A DNA stretch of 64,000 nucleotides from Bacteroidota bacterium (GTDB lineage Bacteria; Bacteroidota; Bacteroidia; Chitinophagales; Chitinophagaceae): positions 273,006 through 337,005 of the forward strand of contig VGFK01000001.1 in the NCBI GenBank assembly GCA_016868895.1. The letters run 5' to 3'. Of the stretch, positions 1 through 11,391 are shown piece after piece. The notes under the pieces were generated by a model that was given only the letters and a program-made list of their open reading frames with translations, was not told the origin of the DNA and ran no database searches. The translations under genes were made by a program, and so were the position numbers. Position 1 is the stretch's first letter, and each line of letters begins with the position of its first letter.

Positions 1-594
1 TCCCAAAATAATATCGATCCCCAAACGTGTCCATGTCATCTGACCTCTATCAAGGTACACATGCAAATGATCCCGAAATGTAGTTCCTTCTGGAACCAGC
101 GCAGGCGATGCAAAGGGAGGACTGGAACGAGCGCCCCAGACTATATCCCGCAATCGAGTAGAACAATTGTCGTAGAAAAAATCGTAACGATAATTTTTAT
201 TTTCGGGGCGAACGTTGACAAACAAAAACTGCTGCAATCGTCTTTTCTCATCGCCCGTGAGGCGTAACACTTGTTCAGAAACCCCTCTCCCAAAATAAGC
301 ATAGGCATAAAGAAAATCGTTCAGGGTTTCCTGACTGAGAAAATAGTTAAGCTTTCCTCTGACAAACTTGGTATAAAAATCAGGATCGCTGAAATCAAAC
401 GTACCATAATTATATACGATATCGGTTCCAGCTGCAGAGTCGACTATGCGCAATGCGTTGTGTCCAAAAATAGAATACAGTTCTGCACCAGGGGTACAGG
501 TGAGCAAAGAAATGCGGAGTCGACTGCTGTCGGCACCATCTGCACGTGCAGTTTGACATGCCAGAATCAGAAACCAGAAAAGCAGTTGTTTCAT
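1..594 (-). CDS. DUF4105 / Lnb N-terminal periplasmic domain protein (3' end cut by window)
   Basis: Translating the minus strand from the ATG at 594 gives 198 codons with no stop up to the window edge, so the C-terminus is missing. The first 18 residues (MKQLLFWFLILACQTARA) look like a signal peptide. The mature part has a GAELYSIFGHNALRI segment near residues 37-51, a YNYGTFDF motif and FFYDNCSTRLRD near residue 145. These are hallmarks of the DUF4105 (Lnb N-terminal periplasmic) family, whose conserved His and Cys suggest a papain-like fold; the function is not established. It starts 12 nt after the guaB stop on the same strand and is probably cotranscribed with guaB. Family assignment is by motif memory; the substrate is unknown. 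Confidence 0.8.
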   Translation of the reverse strand, partial: MKQLLFWFLILACQTARADGADSSRLRISLLTCTPGAELYSIFGHNALRIVDSAAGTDIVYNYGTFDFSDPDFYTKFVRGKLNYFLSQETLNDFLYAYAYFGRGVSEQVLRLTGDEKRRLQQFLFVNVRPENKNYRYDFFYDNCSTRLRDIVWGARSSPPFASPALVPEGTTFRDHLHVYLDRGQMTWTRLGIDIILG

Positions 595-606
595 CCTGCT
601 GGTTGA

Positions 607-3223
<2,617 letters not shown>

Positions 3224-3316
3224 GGTGCAACGATGAAAAATACCATCAGCCATGCATGCAACCATGTGGATATCCACCTGAGATCACGTGAGTAAGAACA
3301 GAAACAATCAGAATAA

Positions 3317-5224
3317 TTACAGGGAAAGAATGTATAAAACGGTTCTTCTATTTTTGGAACGTCCTTCTGCTGAAGCATTATCGGCAATGGGTTGGGTATC
3401 CCCAAACCCGCGGGTGACGAGTCGATTCGCGGCAACGCCCAGTTTGAGCAGGTACTCTTTTACCGCAGCAGAGCGCTGCTCGGAAAGCAGTTGATTGGCA
3501 GCAGGGTTTCCGGTATTATCGGTATGGCCATCGATTTGCATGCGCATGCCAGGATATTCAAGTAAAAGCTGGTAGACTTTCTTTAACTCAAGTGTATCGG
3601 ATTGATGCAGTTCCGCTTTCCCCGTTTCAAAAAGTACATCTTGCAATACGATGGTAGATCCTGTTTCCAGTTTGTCCAGGGCAATATCATTGCGAAATGA
3701 TTGACGCGCGTTTTCTGTATCCATGGTATAGCGCTTTGCATAAAACGCATATCCCTTTTTATGGACAGAAAACGAGTAGGAACCCGTGCGGGGTAAGATA
3801 GCAAGGTAATTCCCCTGTTCATCCGCCTGCACAGCAGCCGTAAGCAGTCCGGTTTGAAGATTCACCACTTCCACAACTGCCGTCACGGGATTACCTGATT
3901 TTTTTTCTACGATTGTTCCTTCCACCCAGGTTGTCGCCAAGGGTCGTATGGAAGGCGGAAGTTCCAAAGAATAAATATCTAATCCCCCTCGTGCATCTTC
4001 CCGATCACTCGCAAAAAATCCTTTTGCACCATCGGCAGTAACAAACAAACTTCCTTCATCGCTGATGCTGTTGATTGGGTAGCCCAGATTCTGAGGTGCA
4101 GAAAAACCCTGGTTGGTGCGCGTACTCTTGAACAAGTCGGTTCCGCCAATACCGGGATGACCATTTGAGTTAAAGAAGAGTGTTTGGCCATCGGCGTGCA
4201 GGAAGGGACTGCTTTCATCGCCTGCAGAATTGATGACCGGTCCGAGATTTTGGGCGGTTGACCACTTGTCGTTTTGAAGCCGATGAGCAACATAAATATC
4301 CGTACCGCCATACCCACCCGGTCGATCGGATGCGAAGTACAATGATTGTTTGTCGGGCGACAAACAAGGAGCAGACTCCCAGAATTCAGTATTGATGGAT
4401 GCTCCGGGGTTTTGAGCAGTCGACCATCCTCCATGTTGATAATACGAGACATAGATATCAAAGCTTCCAAATCCAGCAGGAAGATCCTTGGCTGCAAATA
4501 CCATCCATTTTCCATCCTGTGAAATCTGCTGTGCTCCTTCCCGGGCGAGGGTATTGATGGCTCCGCTCAAAGGTGCTGCTTGATTCCATCCCGAATCGGT
4601 TCGATGCGAACCAAAAAAATCTTCATCCATCCCGTTGCGGGTCCTGCGTGTAAAAATAAGCTGGCCCTGATCGATGGTGAGGGAAGGATAGTACTCAGAT
4701 GCAGTAGTATTGATGCTGTCGCCGGCGTTGACGACCTTCCAACCGAATGCAGCAACTGGATCGGAGTAATCCAGCGCAAACCGGTAACAATTTTTTCTGT
4801 AAAGCGCCGCTTTTCTTGATCCATCATTGATTGCATGCAGCATCAGAAAGCGATTGACCGCATCGAGAGCATGGTTAAAATCCCCCGTACCGGCAAGGGC
4901 AATGGAATAGGGCAGTAAAAATTCCTGTGTATACTCGGCATCCAACCCCAATACTTTTTCATACGCCTGAGCAGAAGATTCATAACGGCGCATTTCCAGA
5001 TATATACCCGCCTTGGTAAGCCAGGCATCAACATACCGCGGATAGAGGGCAAGTGCGGCATCCAGGTGAAGGACGGCGTCTTGCGTGCGACCATCATCGA
5101 TGGCCATTAGCGCTTTTTCATGCAACTGCACTGCTTTCTTGGGGATCCTCTCTTGTGCGACATCTTGCGCACGCATACTATTGAACTGAAGCAACAACAA
5201 GAGCAACATCCAATAGGCTCTCAT
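3317..5224 (-). CDS. PorE-like envelope protein: TPR, PD40 propeller, CarboxypepD-reg, OmpA
   Basis: The 635-residue exported protein starts with a signal peptide (residues 1-19, ending SMRAQ). It is followed by tetratricopeptide-like helices (about 30-140), WD40-like PD40 propeller repeats (about 175-430, with SPDKQSLYFASDRPGGYGGTD-type blades), a carboxypeptidase-regulatory-like beta domain (about 430-515) and a C-terminal OmpA peptidoglycan-binding domain (about 525-635, with DGHTDNTGNP and the trailing R of EQRSAAV). This is the domain order known for T9SS component PorE, which binds peptidoglycan and helps anchor the secretion machine. Its ATG overlaps the queE stop as ATGA, so the two are translationally coupled within folD-queE-porE. 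Other PD40-OmpA proteins share the order, so PorE identity is likely rather than certain. Confidence 0.85.
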   Translation of the reverse strand: MRAYWMLLLLLLQFNSMRAQDVAQERIPKKAVQLHEKALMAIDDGRTQDAVLHLDAALALYPRYVDAWLTKAGIYLEMRRYESSAQAYEKVLGLDAEYTQEFLLPYSIALAGTGDFNHALDAVNRFLMLHAINDGSRKAALYRKNCYRFALDYSDPVAAFGWKVVNAGDSINTTASEYYPSLTIDQGQLIFTRRTRNGMDEDFFGSHRTDSGWNQAAPLSGAINTLAREGAQQISQDGKWMVFAAKDLPAGFGSFDIYVSYYQHGGWSTAQNPGASINTEFWESAPCLSPDKQSLYFASDRPGGYGGTDIYVAHRLQNDKWSTAQNLGPVINSAGDESSPFLHADGQTLFFNSNGHPGIGGTDLFKSTRTNQGFSAPQNLGYPINSISDEGSLFVTADGAKGFFASDREDARGGLDIYSLELPPSIRPLATTWVEGTIVEKKSGNPVTAVVEVVNLQTGLLTAAVQADEQGNYLAILPRTGSYSFSVHKKGYAFYAKRYTMDTENARQSFRNDIALDKLETGSTIVLQDVLFETGKAELHQSDTLELKKVYQLLLEYPGMRMQIDGHTDNTGNPAANQLLSEQRSAAVKEYLLKLGVAANRLVTRGFGDTQPIADNASAEGRSKNRRTVLYILSL

Positions 5225-5832
5225 GGGATGTTGATGTACTTATGTGATTGGATAGAGAGGATCCATTGCGGATGTTGGCGTATATAATCAATGATGAGTG
5301 GAGTCATGGTGTCCCGTTTATCCCACTCGGGCTGAAGGTAGAGTAAACAGGAAGGTCCCACTTGCTTTTCATAGGTTTCCGCCCACTGAAGATCAGACAA
5401 GTGAAAAACCACTACTTTAAGTTCGTGCGCCCTGGCAATAACATCAGGGAGTGGGGCTTTGAATTTTTTAGGCGACAAACAAATCCAGTCAAACGTTCCA
5501 CTCAACGGATGCGCTCCAGAAGTTTCAATGTGCACGCGCAACCCATTCGCTTGCAGTTCGCGCGTCAATAGAGTGAGGTCATGCATCAGGGGTTCACCAC
5601 CGGTAATGACGGCCATCCGAGCTCCGGAATGATAGGCCTGATCAACAATTTCCTGAATAGGAACAAGCGGATGTGCCTTCACATCCCAACTCTCTTTCAC
5701 ATCGCACCATACACAACCCACATCGCATCCGGCCAGCCGAATGAAATAGGATAGTTGTCCTGCAAACCGACCTTCCCCTTGCAGGGTCAAGAACTGTTCC
5801 ATCAATGGAAGTGAAGTAGGCGATGTTTGCAT
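5221..5832 (-). CDS. queE: 7-carboxy-7-deazaguanine synthase
   Basis: Radical-SAM enzyme converting 6-carboxytetrahydropterin to CDG on the way to preQ0 and queuosine. The 203-residue protein has the CX3CX2C cluster motif at C36, C40 and C43 (CDVGCVWCD), preceded by the substrate-loop FLTLQGEGRFAG, and the ITGGEPLMH SAM-binding motif near residue 75. It starts 1 nt after the folD stop and ends in a 4-nt ATGA overlap with the PorE-like gene. Other pathway candidates in the window are folE and two PTPS-like genes at 8.3-9.8 kb; queC and queF were not seen. Confidence 0.93.
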   Translation of the reverse strand: MQTSPTSLPLMEQFLTLQGEGRFAGQLSYFIRLAGCDVGCVWCDVKESWDVKAHPLVPIQEIVDQAYHSGARMAVITGGEPLMHDLTLLTRELQANGLRVHIETSGAHPLSGTFDWICLSPKKFKAPLPDVIARAHELKVVVFHLSDLQWAETYEKQVGPSCLLYLQPEWDKRDTMTPLIIDYIRQHPQWILSIQSHKYINIP

Positions 5833-5833
5833 A

Positions 5834-6709
5834 CTAATCTTTTGCCTCGCAGGCCTTGAACGTATTCATCATCAGTGCAGCAATCGTCATGGGTCCCACT
5901 CCTCCCGGCACAGGAGTAATGTAGCTGCATTTCGGAGCCACAGCATCAAAATCCACATCCCCTTTTATAGAGAAGCCCGATTTCTTTGAAGGATCTTCAA
6001 CCCGGGTAATGCCTACATCCACCACCACGGCTCCTTCTTTTACCATGTCGGCCTTCAAAAACAAGGGCTTTCCCAGGGCTGCAACAATGATATCGGCTTG
6101 CAAGCACACAGCGGCTAAATCCGGAGTGTGGGAGTGACAGACGGTTACTGTACAATTACCCGGATAATCGTTGCGGTTGAGCAAGATGCTGATGGGTCGG
6201 CCTACAATATTGCTTCGTCCAATTACCACCGCATGCTTTCCCTTGGTTTCGATCTTATAATGTTCCAGCAGCAATAAAATTCCATATGGAGTAGCAGGAA
6301 AATACGTAGGCAATCCCTGGACCATGCGACCTACACTTTCGGGATGAAACCCATCCACATCTTTTGTCGGGAAAATCGTCTCAATTACTTTTTGTTCTGA
6401 TATATGGCGCGGAAGGGGAAGCTGAACCAGTATACCGTCTACGTCAAAATCTTCATTGAGTTCATTCAATTTGAAGATGAGTTCGTTTTCGGTAATGGAT
6501 TCCTCCAGACGAATCAGGGTGGAGGTGAACCCAACCTCTTCGCATGACTTTACTTTGGATGCAACATAGGTCTCACTGGCTCCATTGTTGCCAATGAGAA
6601 TTGCAGCAAGATGAGGTCGCTTCTTATTTTGGCTCACCCGATCGGCGGTCTTGACCTTGAGCTGCTCTTTCACCGCTTGCGCTACTAATTTTCCATCCAA
6701 TAACTGCAT
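5834..6709 (-). CDS. folD: Bifunctional methylenetetrahydrofolate dehydrogenase / cyclohydrolase
   Basis: Interconverts 5,10-methylene-, 5,10-methenyl- and 10-formyl-THF in the cytosol. The 291-residue product has the usual size. It shows the active-site region [16 protein letters not shown] with the catalytic Lys, the [12 protein letters not shown] motif, the NAD(P)-binding [14 protein letters not shown] and the C-terminal [16 protein letters not shown]. The ATG at 6709 gives [13 protein letters not shown], the family start; an upstream in-frame start at 6724 would lie inside the promoter box. First gene of the run folD-queE-porE-like. A good promoter lies directly in front of it. Confidence 0.97.
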   Translation of the reverse strand: MQLLDGKLVAQAVKEQLKVKTADRVSQNKKRPHLAAILIGNNGASETYVASKVKSCEEVGFTSTLIRLEESITENELIFKLNELNEDFDVDGILVQLPLPRHISEQKVIETIFPTKDVDGFHPESVGRMVQGLPTYFPATPYGILLLLEHYKIETKGKHAVVIGRSNIVGRPISILLNRNDYPGNCTVTVCHSHTPDLAAVCLQADIIVAALGKPLFLKADMVKEGAVVVDVGITRVEDPSKKSGFSIKGDVDFDAVAPKCSYITPVPGGVGPMTIAALMMNTFKACEAKD

Positions 6710-6713
6710 GAGA

Positions 6714-6745
6714 CAAAGGTACACCCGTGAAAAATGACTCCCAAA
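6714..6745 (-). promoter_or_regulatory. Promoter of folD-queE-porE-like run
   Basis: On the minus strand a TTTG (6745-6742) is followed after 20 nt by TACCTTTG (6721-6714), matching the Bacteroidota -33/-7 pattern in both elements and in spacing. The predicted start lies about 1 nt before the folD ATG (6709), so the transcript would be practically leaderless. Confidence 0.65.
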
Positions 6746-7016
6746 ACAGATGTTTTGATCCTTGTACTTGATCTGCGAAACAGCATCTTTAAACCATGCT
6801 ATTCAGAATGATTTGTGCGATGCTTCCGCTGTGCATAACGGCACAGAATCCTTTGAAACCCCAGCCCTTCCCTTCCAACTGTTGGCTTATGTACACGCAA
6901 ACACGAATGCCTTACATGCTGCAGACGCATTGTATTCCCCCGCACACGTTCAGAAAACAAGATGGGCGGTTGCAACTGATTTGTCCACTTGGATAAAGCA
7001 ACTCCGGTACAAGCCG
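6746..7016. other. Intergenic stretch between divergent folD and DUF3467 gene
   Basis: About 330 nt separate the two start codons. Apart from the folD promoter at its left end and the -7 box at 7017-7024, I see no gene. Short open frames here (for example 6796-6996) resemble no family and overlap each other on both strands. No strong hairpin or repeat was recognised. Confidence 0.5.
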
Positions 7017-7024
7017 TATATTTG
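7017..7024 (+). promoter_or_regulatory. Putative -7 promoter element of the DUF3467 gene
   Basis: TATATTTG, an exact TAnnTTTG match 17 nt before the ATG at 7042, predicts a leader of about 14 nt. A well-spaced -33 TTTG was not found. Confidence 0.45.
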
Positions 7025-7041
7025 TCCCTCAACTCCACACC

Positions 7042-7350
7042 ATGAGCGAACAACAGCAGAATCAACTCAATATTGAAATTTCGGAAGAAGTTGCAGAAGG
7101 ACAATATGCCAACCTGGCCATCATCACCCATAGCCATGCAGAGTTTGTAGTCGACTTTGTCAATGTCATGCCGGGAACACCCAAAAGCAAGGTCAAATCA
7201 CGAATCATACTGACCCCTCAGCATGCGAAACGCTTGCTCAATGCGCTGGCAGACAATATTCAAAAGTTTGAAGAAGCAAACGGACCCATAAAAGACATCG
7301 AAGAAGTACAGATCCCATTTCATTTCGGTGGGCCCCAAGCCCAAGCCTAA
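7042..7350 (+). CDS. DUF3467 domain protein
   Basis: A 102-residue cytosolic protein whose middle (YANLAIITHSHAEFVVDFV near residue 20 and SRIILTPQHAKRLLNAL near residue 60) matches the DUF3467 family, common and conserved as a single small gene in Bacteroidota. The function is unknown. It has no signal peptide or membrane segment and its ends are polar. It is monocistronic here: folD diverges upstream and fabD converges, with stops at 7350 and 7351 back to back. Confidence 0.85.
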   Translation: MSEQQQNQLNIEISEEVAEGQYANLAIITHSHAEFVVDFVNVMPGTPKSKVKSRIILTPQHAKRLLNALADNIQKFEEANGPIKDIEEVQIPFHFGGPQAQA

Positions 7351-8241
7351 TCAGTTGATCGATTCAACGGGAATGGACTTATTGATTTTCGCAATCAATC
7401 CCTGCAATACTTTCCCAGGACCTACTTCAGTAAAACTATTTGCCCCATCATTGATCATGTTCTCAATGGTCTGGGTCCATTTTACAGGACCTGTCAACTG
7501 ATCAATCAGATTCTGTTGAATTTCTTCCGGATCCTTCACTGGTCGCGCTACCACATTTTGATAGACCGGACAAGAAGGCTTATGGAAAGTGGTGGACCGA
7601 ATGGCTTTAGCAAGTTCCTCTTTTGCGGGTTCCATGAAAGGTGAATGAAAAGCCCCTCCTACAGGGAGTTTGATTGCGCGCTTCGCTCCGGCAGCTTTCA
7701 TGCGCTCACAGGCCAGATCAATGCCGGCAATTGAACCGCTGATGACCAACTGACCGGGACAATTAAAATTCGCCGGTACGACAATCTCTCCGGTCTCCTG
7801 TTGGATGGATGCACAAATGTTTTCCGACTCTTGATCAGCAAGGGCCAACACAGCAGCCATGGTCGTGGGCTGCACTTCACATGCTTTTTGCATGGCCGTT
7901 GCCCGGACCCGCACCAATGCTAACCCATCTTCAAACGTAAGGGTTCCGTTTACCACAAGCGCCGTGAATTCACCCAGTGAATGACCTGCCACCATGTGTG
8001 GATTGGCTCCATCAATCATTTTATAGGCAATGACAGAATGCAGAAATATAGCCGGCTGTGTTACGTTGGTTTGCTTTAAGTCCTCCTCGCTGCCATTGAA
8101 CATCACATCCGAAATCTTGAATCCAAGAATATCATTGGCGTGTTCAAAAAACCTTCTGGCAAATGCGTTTTCATCATAATGTTCTTTTCCCATCCCTGGA
8201 AACTGAGAGCCCTGACCGGGAAAAACATAGGCCTTGATCAT
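7351..8241 (-). CDS. fabD: Malonyl-CoA:ACP transacylase
   Basis: Transfers malonyl from CoA to acyl carrier protein to supply type II fatty-acid synthesis. The 296-residue protein has the N-terminal FPGQGSQFPGMG, the nucleophile elbow GHSLGEF near residue 91, the acyl-binding GGAFHSPFM and the C-terminal EVGPGKVLQGLI. The ATG at 8241 fits the family. Its own TAATTTTG box lies upstream, separating it from folE. The stop directly abuts the convergent DUF3467 gene. Confidence 0.96.
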   Translation of the reverse strand: MIKAYVFPGQGSQFPGMGKEHYDENAFARRFFEHANDILGFKISDVMFNGSEEDLKQTNVTQPAIFLHSVIAYKMIDGANPHMVAGHSLGEFTALVVNGTLTFEDGLALVRVRATAMQKACEVQPTTMAAVLALADQESENICASIQQETGEIVVPANFNCPGQLVISGSIAGIDLACERMKAAGAKRAIKLPVGGAFHSPFMEPAKEELAKAIRSTTFHKPSCPVYQNVVARPVKDPEEIQQNLIDQLTGPVKWTQTIENMINDGANSFTEVGPGKVLQGLIAKINKSIPVESIN

Positions 8242-8257
8242 AGAGAAAATTGAGTCG

Positions 8258-8265
8258 CAAAATTA
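8258..8265 (-). promoter_or_regulatory. Putative -7 promoter element of fabD
   Basis: The minus strand reads TAATTTTG, an exact TAnnTTTG match, giving a predicted leader of about 13 nt before the fabD ATG at 8241. The -33 element is not clear. Confidence 0.45.
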
Positions 8266-8320
8266 ATACAAATGCCCGAAAAAATTGCAGGCATCATTGC
8301 ATGATGAACCAATGAACAAA

Positions 8321-8917
8321 TCAATGCAATTTTGATCCGATGAGTCGTATGAATTCACTGCGTGATTCATTTTTTTCAAATTCACCCCAGAACGCAGAAG
8401 TGGTGGTAACAGAATTTTGTTTTTGTACGCCGCGCATCATCATGCAGAGGTGAGATGCTTCAATTACAACAGCCACACCCAATGGGTCCAAAGTTTCCTT
8501 TATTGCATTGAGGATTTGTGTGGTCAGCCGTTCTTGCACTTGCAACCTGCGGCTGTAGGTATCCACCACGCGTGCAATTTTACTCAGTCCGGTAATCCAT
8601 CCGTTGGGGATATAGGCCACATGTGCCTTCCCAAAAAACGGCAACATATGGTGCTCACACAGACTGAACAATTCAATATCTTTCACGATGATCATCTCGC
8701 TCACCTCTTCGTGAAATTTTGCAGAATTCAAAATGGCCTTGGGATCGATCTGATATCCTTGGGTGAGGTACTGCATGGACTTGGCCACACGCTCGGGTGT
8801 TTTCAACAGTCCTTCTCGCGTAGGATCTTCTCCCAAAAGTCCAATGCTTTCCCGATAGTTTTCGATCAACCCGGAAGTAATCTTGTCTTCAAACTGTTCG
8901 ACTTTTGTATAGGCCAT
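8321..8917 (-). CDS. folE: GTP cyclohydrolase I
   Basis: Converts GTP to 7,8-dihydroneopterin triphosphate, shared by folate, pterin-cofactor and queuosine pathways. The 198-residue protein contains the zinc-binding [19 protein letters not shown] near residue 90 and the second zinc Cys with catalytic surroundings in [15 protein letters not shown] near residue 155. It starts 10 nt after the stop of the first PTPS-like gene, so the order of transcription is PTPS-PTPS-folE: the next enzyme of the pathway sits twice in front of this one. Confidence 0.96.
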   Translation of the reverse strand: MAYTKVEQFEDKITSGLIENYRESIGLLGEDPTREGLLKTPERVAKSMQYLTQGYQIDPKAILNSAKFHEEVSEMIIVKDIELFSLCEHHMLPFFGKAHVAYIPNGWITGLSKIARVVDTYSRRLQVQERLTTQILNAIKETLDPLGVAVVIEASHLCMMMRGVQKQNSVTTTSAFWGEFEKNESRSEFIRLIGSKLH

Positions 8918-8927
8918 GGTGATTCAT

Positions 8928-9347
8928 TTAAATGTGAGAGGGGTACTCCACGAAGTTTCGAGGAGTTTCATATAAACGTATCTGAAGCGATAAAGTTTTA
9001 TCCAGCAAGGGACGAAGAATGGAAAAGATCACGATCGCAATATTCTCAGCAGTAGGATTCAGGTGTGTGAATGCCGCCACGTCCTGGTTCAGGTTTTTAT
9101 GGTCAAAAACATTCACCACGTGCTCCTGGATCAGGTCAGACAAAACCTTCATGTCAATGACATAGCCCGTTTCAGGATTCACTTCGCCGATGACTTTGAC
9201 AATCAACTCATAATTATGGCCGTGGTAGTTGGGAAGGTTGCATTTGCCAAACACCTCGGAATTCTGCTGGTCCGACCATGCAGGGTTGTGCAGCCGGTGC
9301 GCCGCATTGAAATGCTCCTTTCTGAAAACCGCTATCCGTTCGCCCAT
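8928..9347 (-). CDS. 6-pyruvoyl-tetrahydropterin synthase / QueD family (copy nearer folE)
   Basis: A 139-residue zinc enzyme acting on dihydroneopterin triphosphate. It shows HFNAAHRL (first zinc His), FGKCNLPNYHGHNY (catalytic Cys and two zinc His), the DHKNLNQDV loop with the catalytic Asp/His and the substrate-binding Glu of ETPRNFVEY. The start at 9347 (MGERIAVFRKEHF) is an ATG; the frame stays open upstream to 9461 without family similarity. Cys-x5-HGH spacing resembles animal PTPS more than E. coli QueD (C-x3-HGH; from memory). It could make 6-carboxytetrahydropterin for queE or 6-pyruvoyl-tetrahydropterin; the sequence alone does not decide. Confidence 0.88.
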   Translation of the reverse strand: MGERIAVFRKEHFNAAHRLHNPAWSDQQNSEVFGKCNLPNYHGHNYELIVKVIGEVNPETGYVIDMKVLSDLIQEHVVNVFDHKNLNQDVAAFTHLNPTAENIAIVIFSILRPLLDKTLSLQIRLYETPRNFVEYPSHI

Positions 9348-9406
9348 GGGGTGTTTTAACAATAGAGAAACAATAAAGGTAGGAGATTGTTTAAGGAAAT
9401 AAGGAC

Positions 9407-9823
9407 TTACTTTCCGAAATATTCGACAAAAATACGGGGTGTTTCCACCAATTTGATGCAATGCAAAGCCACTTCCTTTGGTATATGAGGCTCCAGTTGA
9501 TGCCAGATCGCATGGACAAGATTTTCAATTGAACACAGTTTTCCCTGCATAAACGGAACGTCCATGTTGAGGTTACGATGATCCAGCACATCCACAATGT
9601 GCTCCTTGATGATGGAACTCAACAACTTTGCATCAACAATGAACCCGGTATCGGGATGGGGCGATCCTTTTACCGTGACAAATAACTCAAAATTGTGCCC
9701 ATGCCAGTTTTCATTGGCACATTTCCCGAACACTGCATCGTTTTTCTCCTTCGACCATGATGGGTTGAAGAGTCGGTGGGCAGCATTGAAGTGCTCTTTT
9801 CGCGTAAGGTAGAAAGTGGGCAT
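9407..9823 (-). CDS. 6-pyruvoyl-tetrahydropterin synthase / QueD family (second, upstream copy)
   Basis: A 138-residue paralog of the next gene, transcribed first. It keeps every key residue: HFNAAHRL, FGKCANENWHGHNF (catalytic Cys plus zinc His pair), DHRNLNMDVPFM and ETPRIFVEY. The last segments closely recall animal PTPS. The start chosen is the ATG at 9823 (MPTFYLTRKEHF); an in-frame TTG at 9835 would overlap the TAAATTTG box at 9833-9840, which predicts a leader of about 6 nt. The gap to the next gene is 59 nt. The two copies are clearly diverged, so they likely differ in substrate or product. Confidence 0.87.
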   Translation of the reverse strand: MPTFYLTRKEHFNAAHRLFNPSWSKEKNDAVFGKCANENWHGHNFELFVTVKGSPHPDTGFIVDAKLLSSIIKEHIVDVLDHRNLNMDVPFMQGKLCSIENLVHAIWHQLEPHIPKEVALHCIKLVETPRIFVEYFGK

Positions 9824-9910
9824 AAAGGAGTGCAAATTTAATGGGATGTGTTCAATTGCCGAAAAGAAGTCAATCCCGTGGTTTTGAATCGAATTACCGA
9901 ATTTTGATCC

Positions 9911-10561
9911 ATGGAAATTCTGGTTGTAGCTGCAATGGAAATGGAACTGGGTCCGTTAATGGAAGAAAAACGCAGAAATTCATCCATTGGGTATGAAGTC
10001 CTCCCACTGGGTATTGGGATCTTGTCCACTGCAGTGCAACTGATGCAACGCATTCATGAAAAAAAACCGGACCTGATCATTCAAACAGGAATTGCCGGTG
10101 GTTTTCATGAGGACATCCACCTGGGGAAGGCCTATTGCATACAATCCGAGTGCCTACCAGAAATGGGAGTTCAGGAATCCAGCGGTTACAGGGATATTTT
10201 CGATATGGGGTTTCAGGATCCGAACGGATTTCCATTCTCTGCAAAACGATTGATCAATCCTTATGCTTCTCTCATGGATCAAACAGGGCTAAAACGGGTG
10301 AACGGTATAACTGTCAATCAAATCACAACCGACCCGCACCAGATCTCTATCTACAGCGCGCACTACCAGGCCGATGTGGAATCCATGGAAGGTGCAGCTG
10401 TTCATTATATCGCTCTTCTCCATCAGATTCCATTCATTCAAATAAGGGGGATTTCCAATCGGGTTGGAGAGCGGGGAACGGCAAATTGGAAATTCAACGA
10501 AGCCATTGCTTCCTCAACTGAGGCGTGCACTCGACTCATCCATAAACTGCACGAATCATGA
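9911..10561 (+). CDS. mqnB: Futalosine hydrolase
   Basis: Cleaves hypoxanthine from futalosine in the alternative menaquinone pathway. The 216-residue protein has the nucleosidase fold: ILVVAAMEMELGPL at the N-terminus, TGIAGGFHEDIHLG near residue 60, VESMEGAAVHYIA near residue 158 (Glu binds the ribose) and the following IRGISNRVGERG. The 3' end overlaps mqnD by ATGA (10558-10561), indicating coupled translation. A GAATTTTG box (one mismatch to TAnnTTTG) ends 4 nt before the ATG. Confidence 0.92.
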   Translation: MEILVVAAMEMELGPLMEEKRRNSSIGYEVLPLGIGILSTAVQLMQRIHEKKPDLIIQTGIAGGFHEDIHLGKAYCIQSECLPEMGVQESSGYRDIFDMGFQDPNGFPFSAKRLINPYASLMDQTGLKRVNGITVNQITTDPHQISIYSAHYQADVESMEGAAVHYIALLHQIPFIQIRGISNRVGERGTANWKFNEAIASSTEACTRLIHKLHES

Positions 10562-11391
10562 ACCTGACACTTGGATTATCGCCCTGCCCTAACGATACTT
10601 TCATCTTTGATGCCTTGCTTCACCATAAAATTGATACGGAAGGCTTGAGTTTTTCCTATCAATTGGAAGATGTGGAAACCTTGAATCAGATGGCCCGGTC
10701 TGCACAGCTGGATGTTTCCAAAGTCAGTTACGGTGCAGTTTCGCAACTGGTTCCCCGTTACCGGGTGTTGGATGCAGGAGGAGCGCTTGGCAAGGGAGTT
10801 GGCCCGCTGCTGGTCGCCCACCACCCTATTGCATCAGATGAGCTGATCAGATCGACCATCGCACTGCCCGGAAATTTCACCACGGCACACCTGCTTTTTG
10901 CAATGGCCTATCCTGAAGTTGAGCAAAAAGTTTTCATGCCGTTTCACCTCATTGAAGAGGCGGTGTTGAGTGGAGACGTTGATGCAGGGGTCATCATCCA
11001 CGAGAACAGGTTTACCTTCGCAGATAAAGGACTGATCGCGTTAGCAGATTTGGGTGATGTATGGGAAACTGCAACGGAACTTCCCATTCCACTGGGAGGA
11101 ATTGTGGCGAGAAGAAGTTACGATGGCGCACTATTGAGCAAAATTAACCGCTGCATTGAACGCAGTGTTCGGTATGCGTTGGAGCACCGGAATCAACTCC
11201 CGGAATTTGTCACCCAACATGCGCAAGAAATGAGTACCGACGTCATGAATCAGCACATCGATTTGTATGTGAACGAGTATTCTATAGCACTGGGAACACA
11301 AGGCAGAGCAGCAGTATGGAAATTGCTGGAAGCTTCATTGGGACTGCATAGGGAGCCCGTAGGCAGTCATTACGAAGTGTTTATGGATTAG
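10558..11391 (+). CDS. mqnD: 1,4-dihydroxy-6-naphthoate synthase
   Basis: Converts cyclic dehypoxanthine futalosine to 1,4-dihydroxy-6-naphthoate. The 277-residue protein has the periplasmic-binding-protein-like fold of the family, with LGLSPCPNDTFIFDALLHHKI at the start, VSKVSYGAVSQL near residue 58 and GALGKGVGPLLVA near residue 80. It directly follows mqnB, so the pair supplies two steps; mqnA, mqnC and mqnE are not in the window. The gene converges on the deoxynucleoside kinase gene with a 4-nt overlap of stop regions. Confidence 0.94.
   Translation: MNLTLGLSPCPNDTFIFDALLHHKIDTEGLSFSYQLEDVETLNQMARSAQLDVSKVSYGAVSQLVPRYRVLDAGGALGKGVGPLLVAHHPIASDELIRSTIALPGNFTTAHLLFAMAYPEVEQKVFMPFHLIEEAVLSGDVDAGVIIHENRFTFADKGLIALADLGDVWETATELPIPLGGIVARRSYDGALLSKINRCIERSVRYALEHRNQLPEFVTQHAQEMSTDVMNQHIDLYVNEYSIALGTQGRAAVWKLLEASLGLHREPVGSHYEVFMD

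Noticed and set aside
3266-3277. 12-bp palindrome GTGGATATCCAC upstream of dprA
   Set aside because: A single short palindrome with no second copy; likely chance, although an operator cannot be excluded.
6762-7076. Open frame of 104 codons in the folD-DUF3467 gap
   Set aside because: It runs over the promoter and start of the DUF3467 gene, has no family resemblance and competes with frames on both strands.
9348-9461. Upstream extension of the PTPS gene nearer folE, starting at TTG
   Set aside because: The extra 38 residues overlap the end of the upstream paralog and do not resemble the family.
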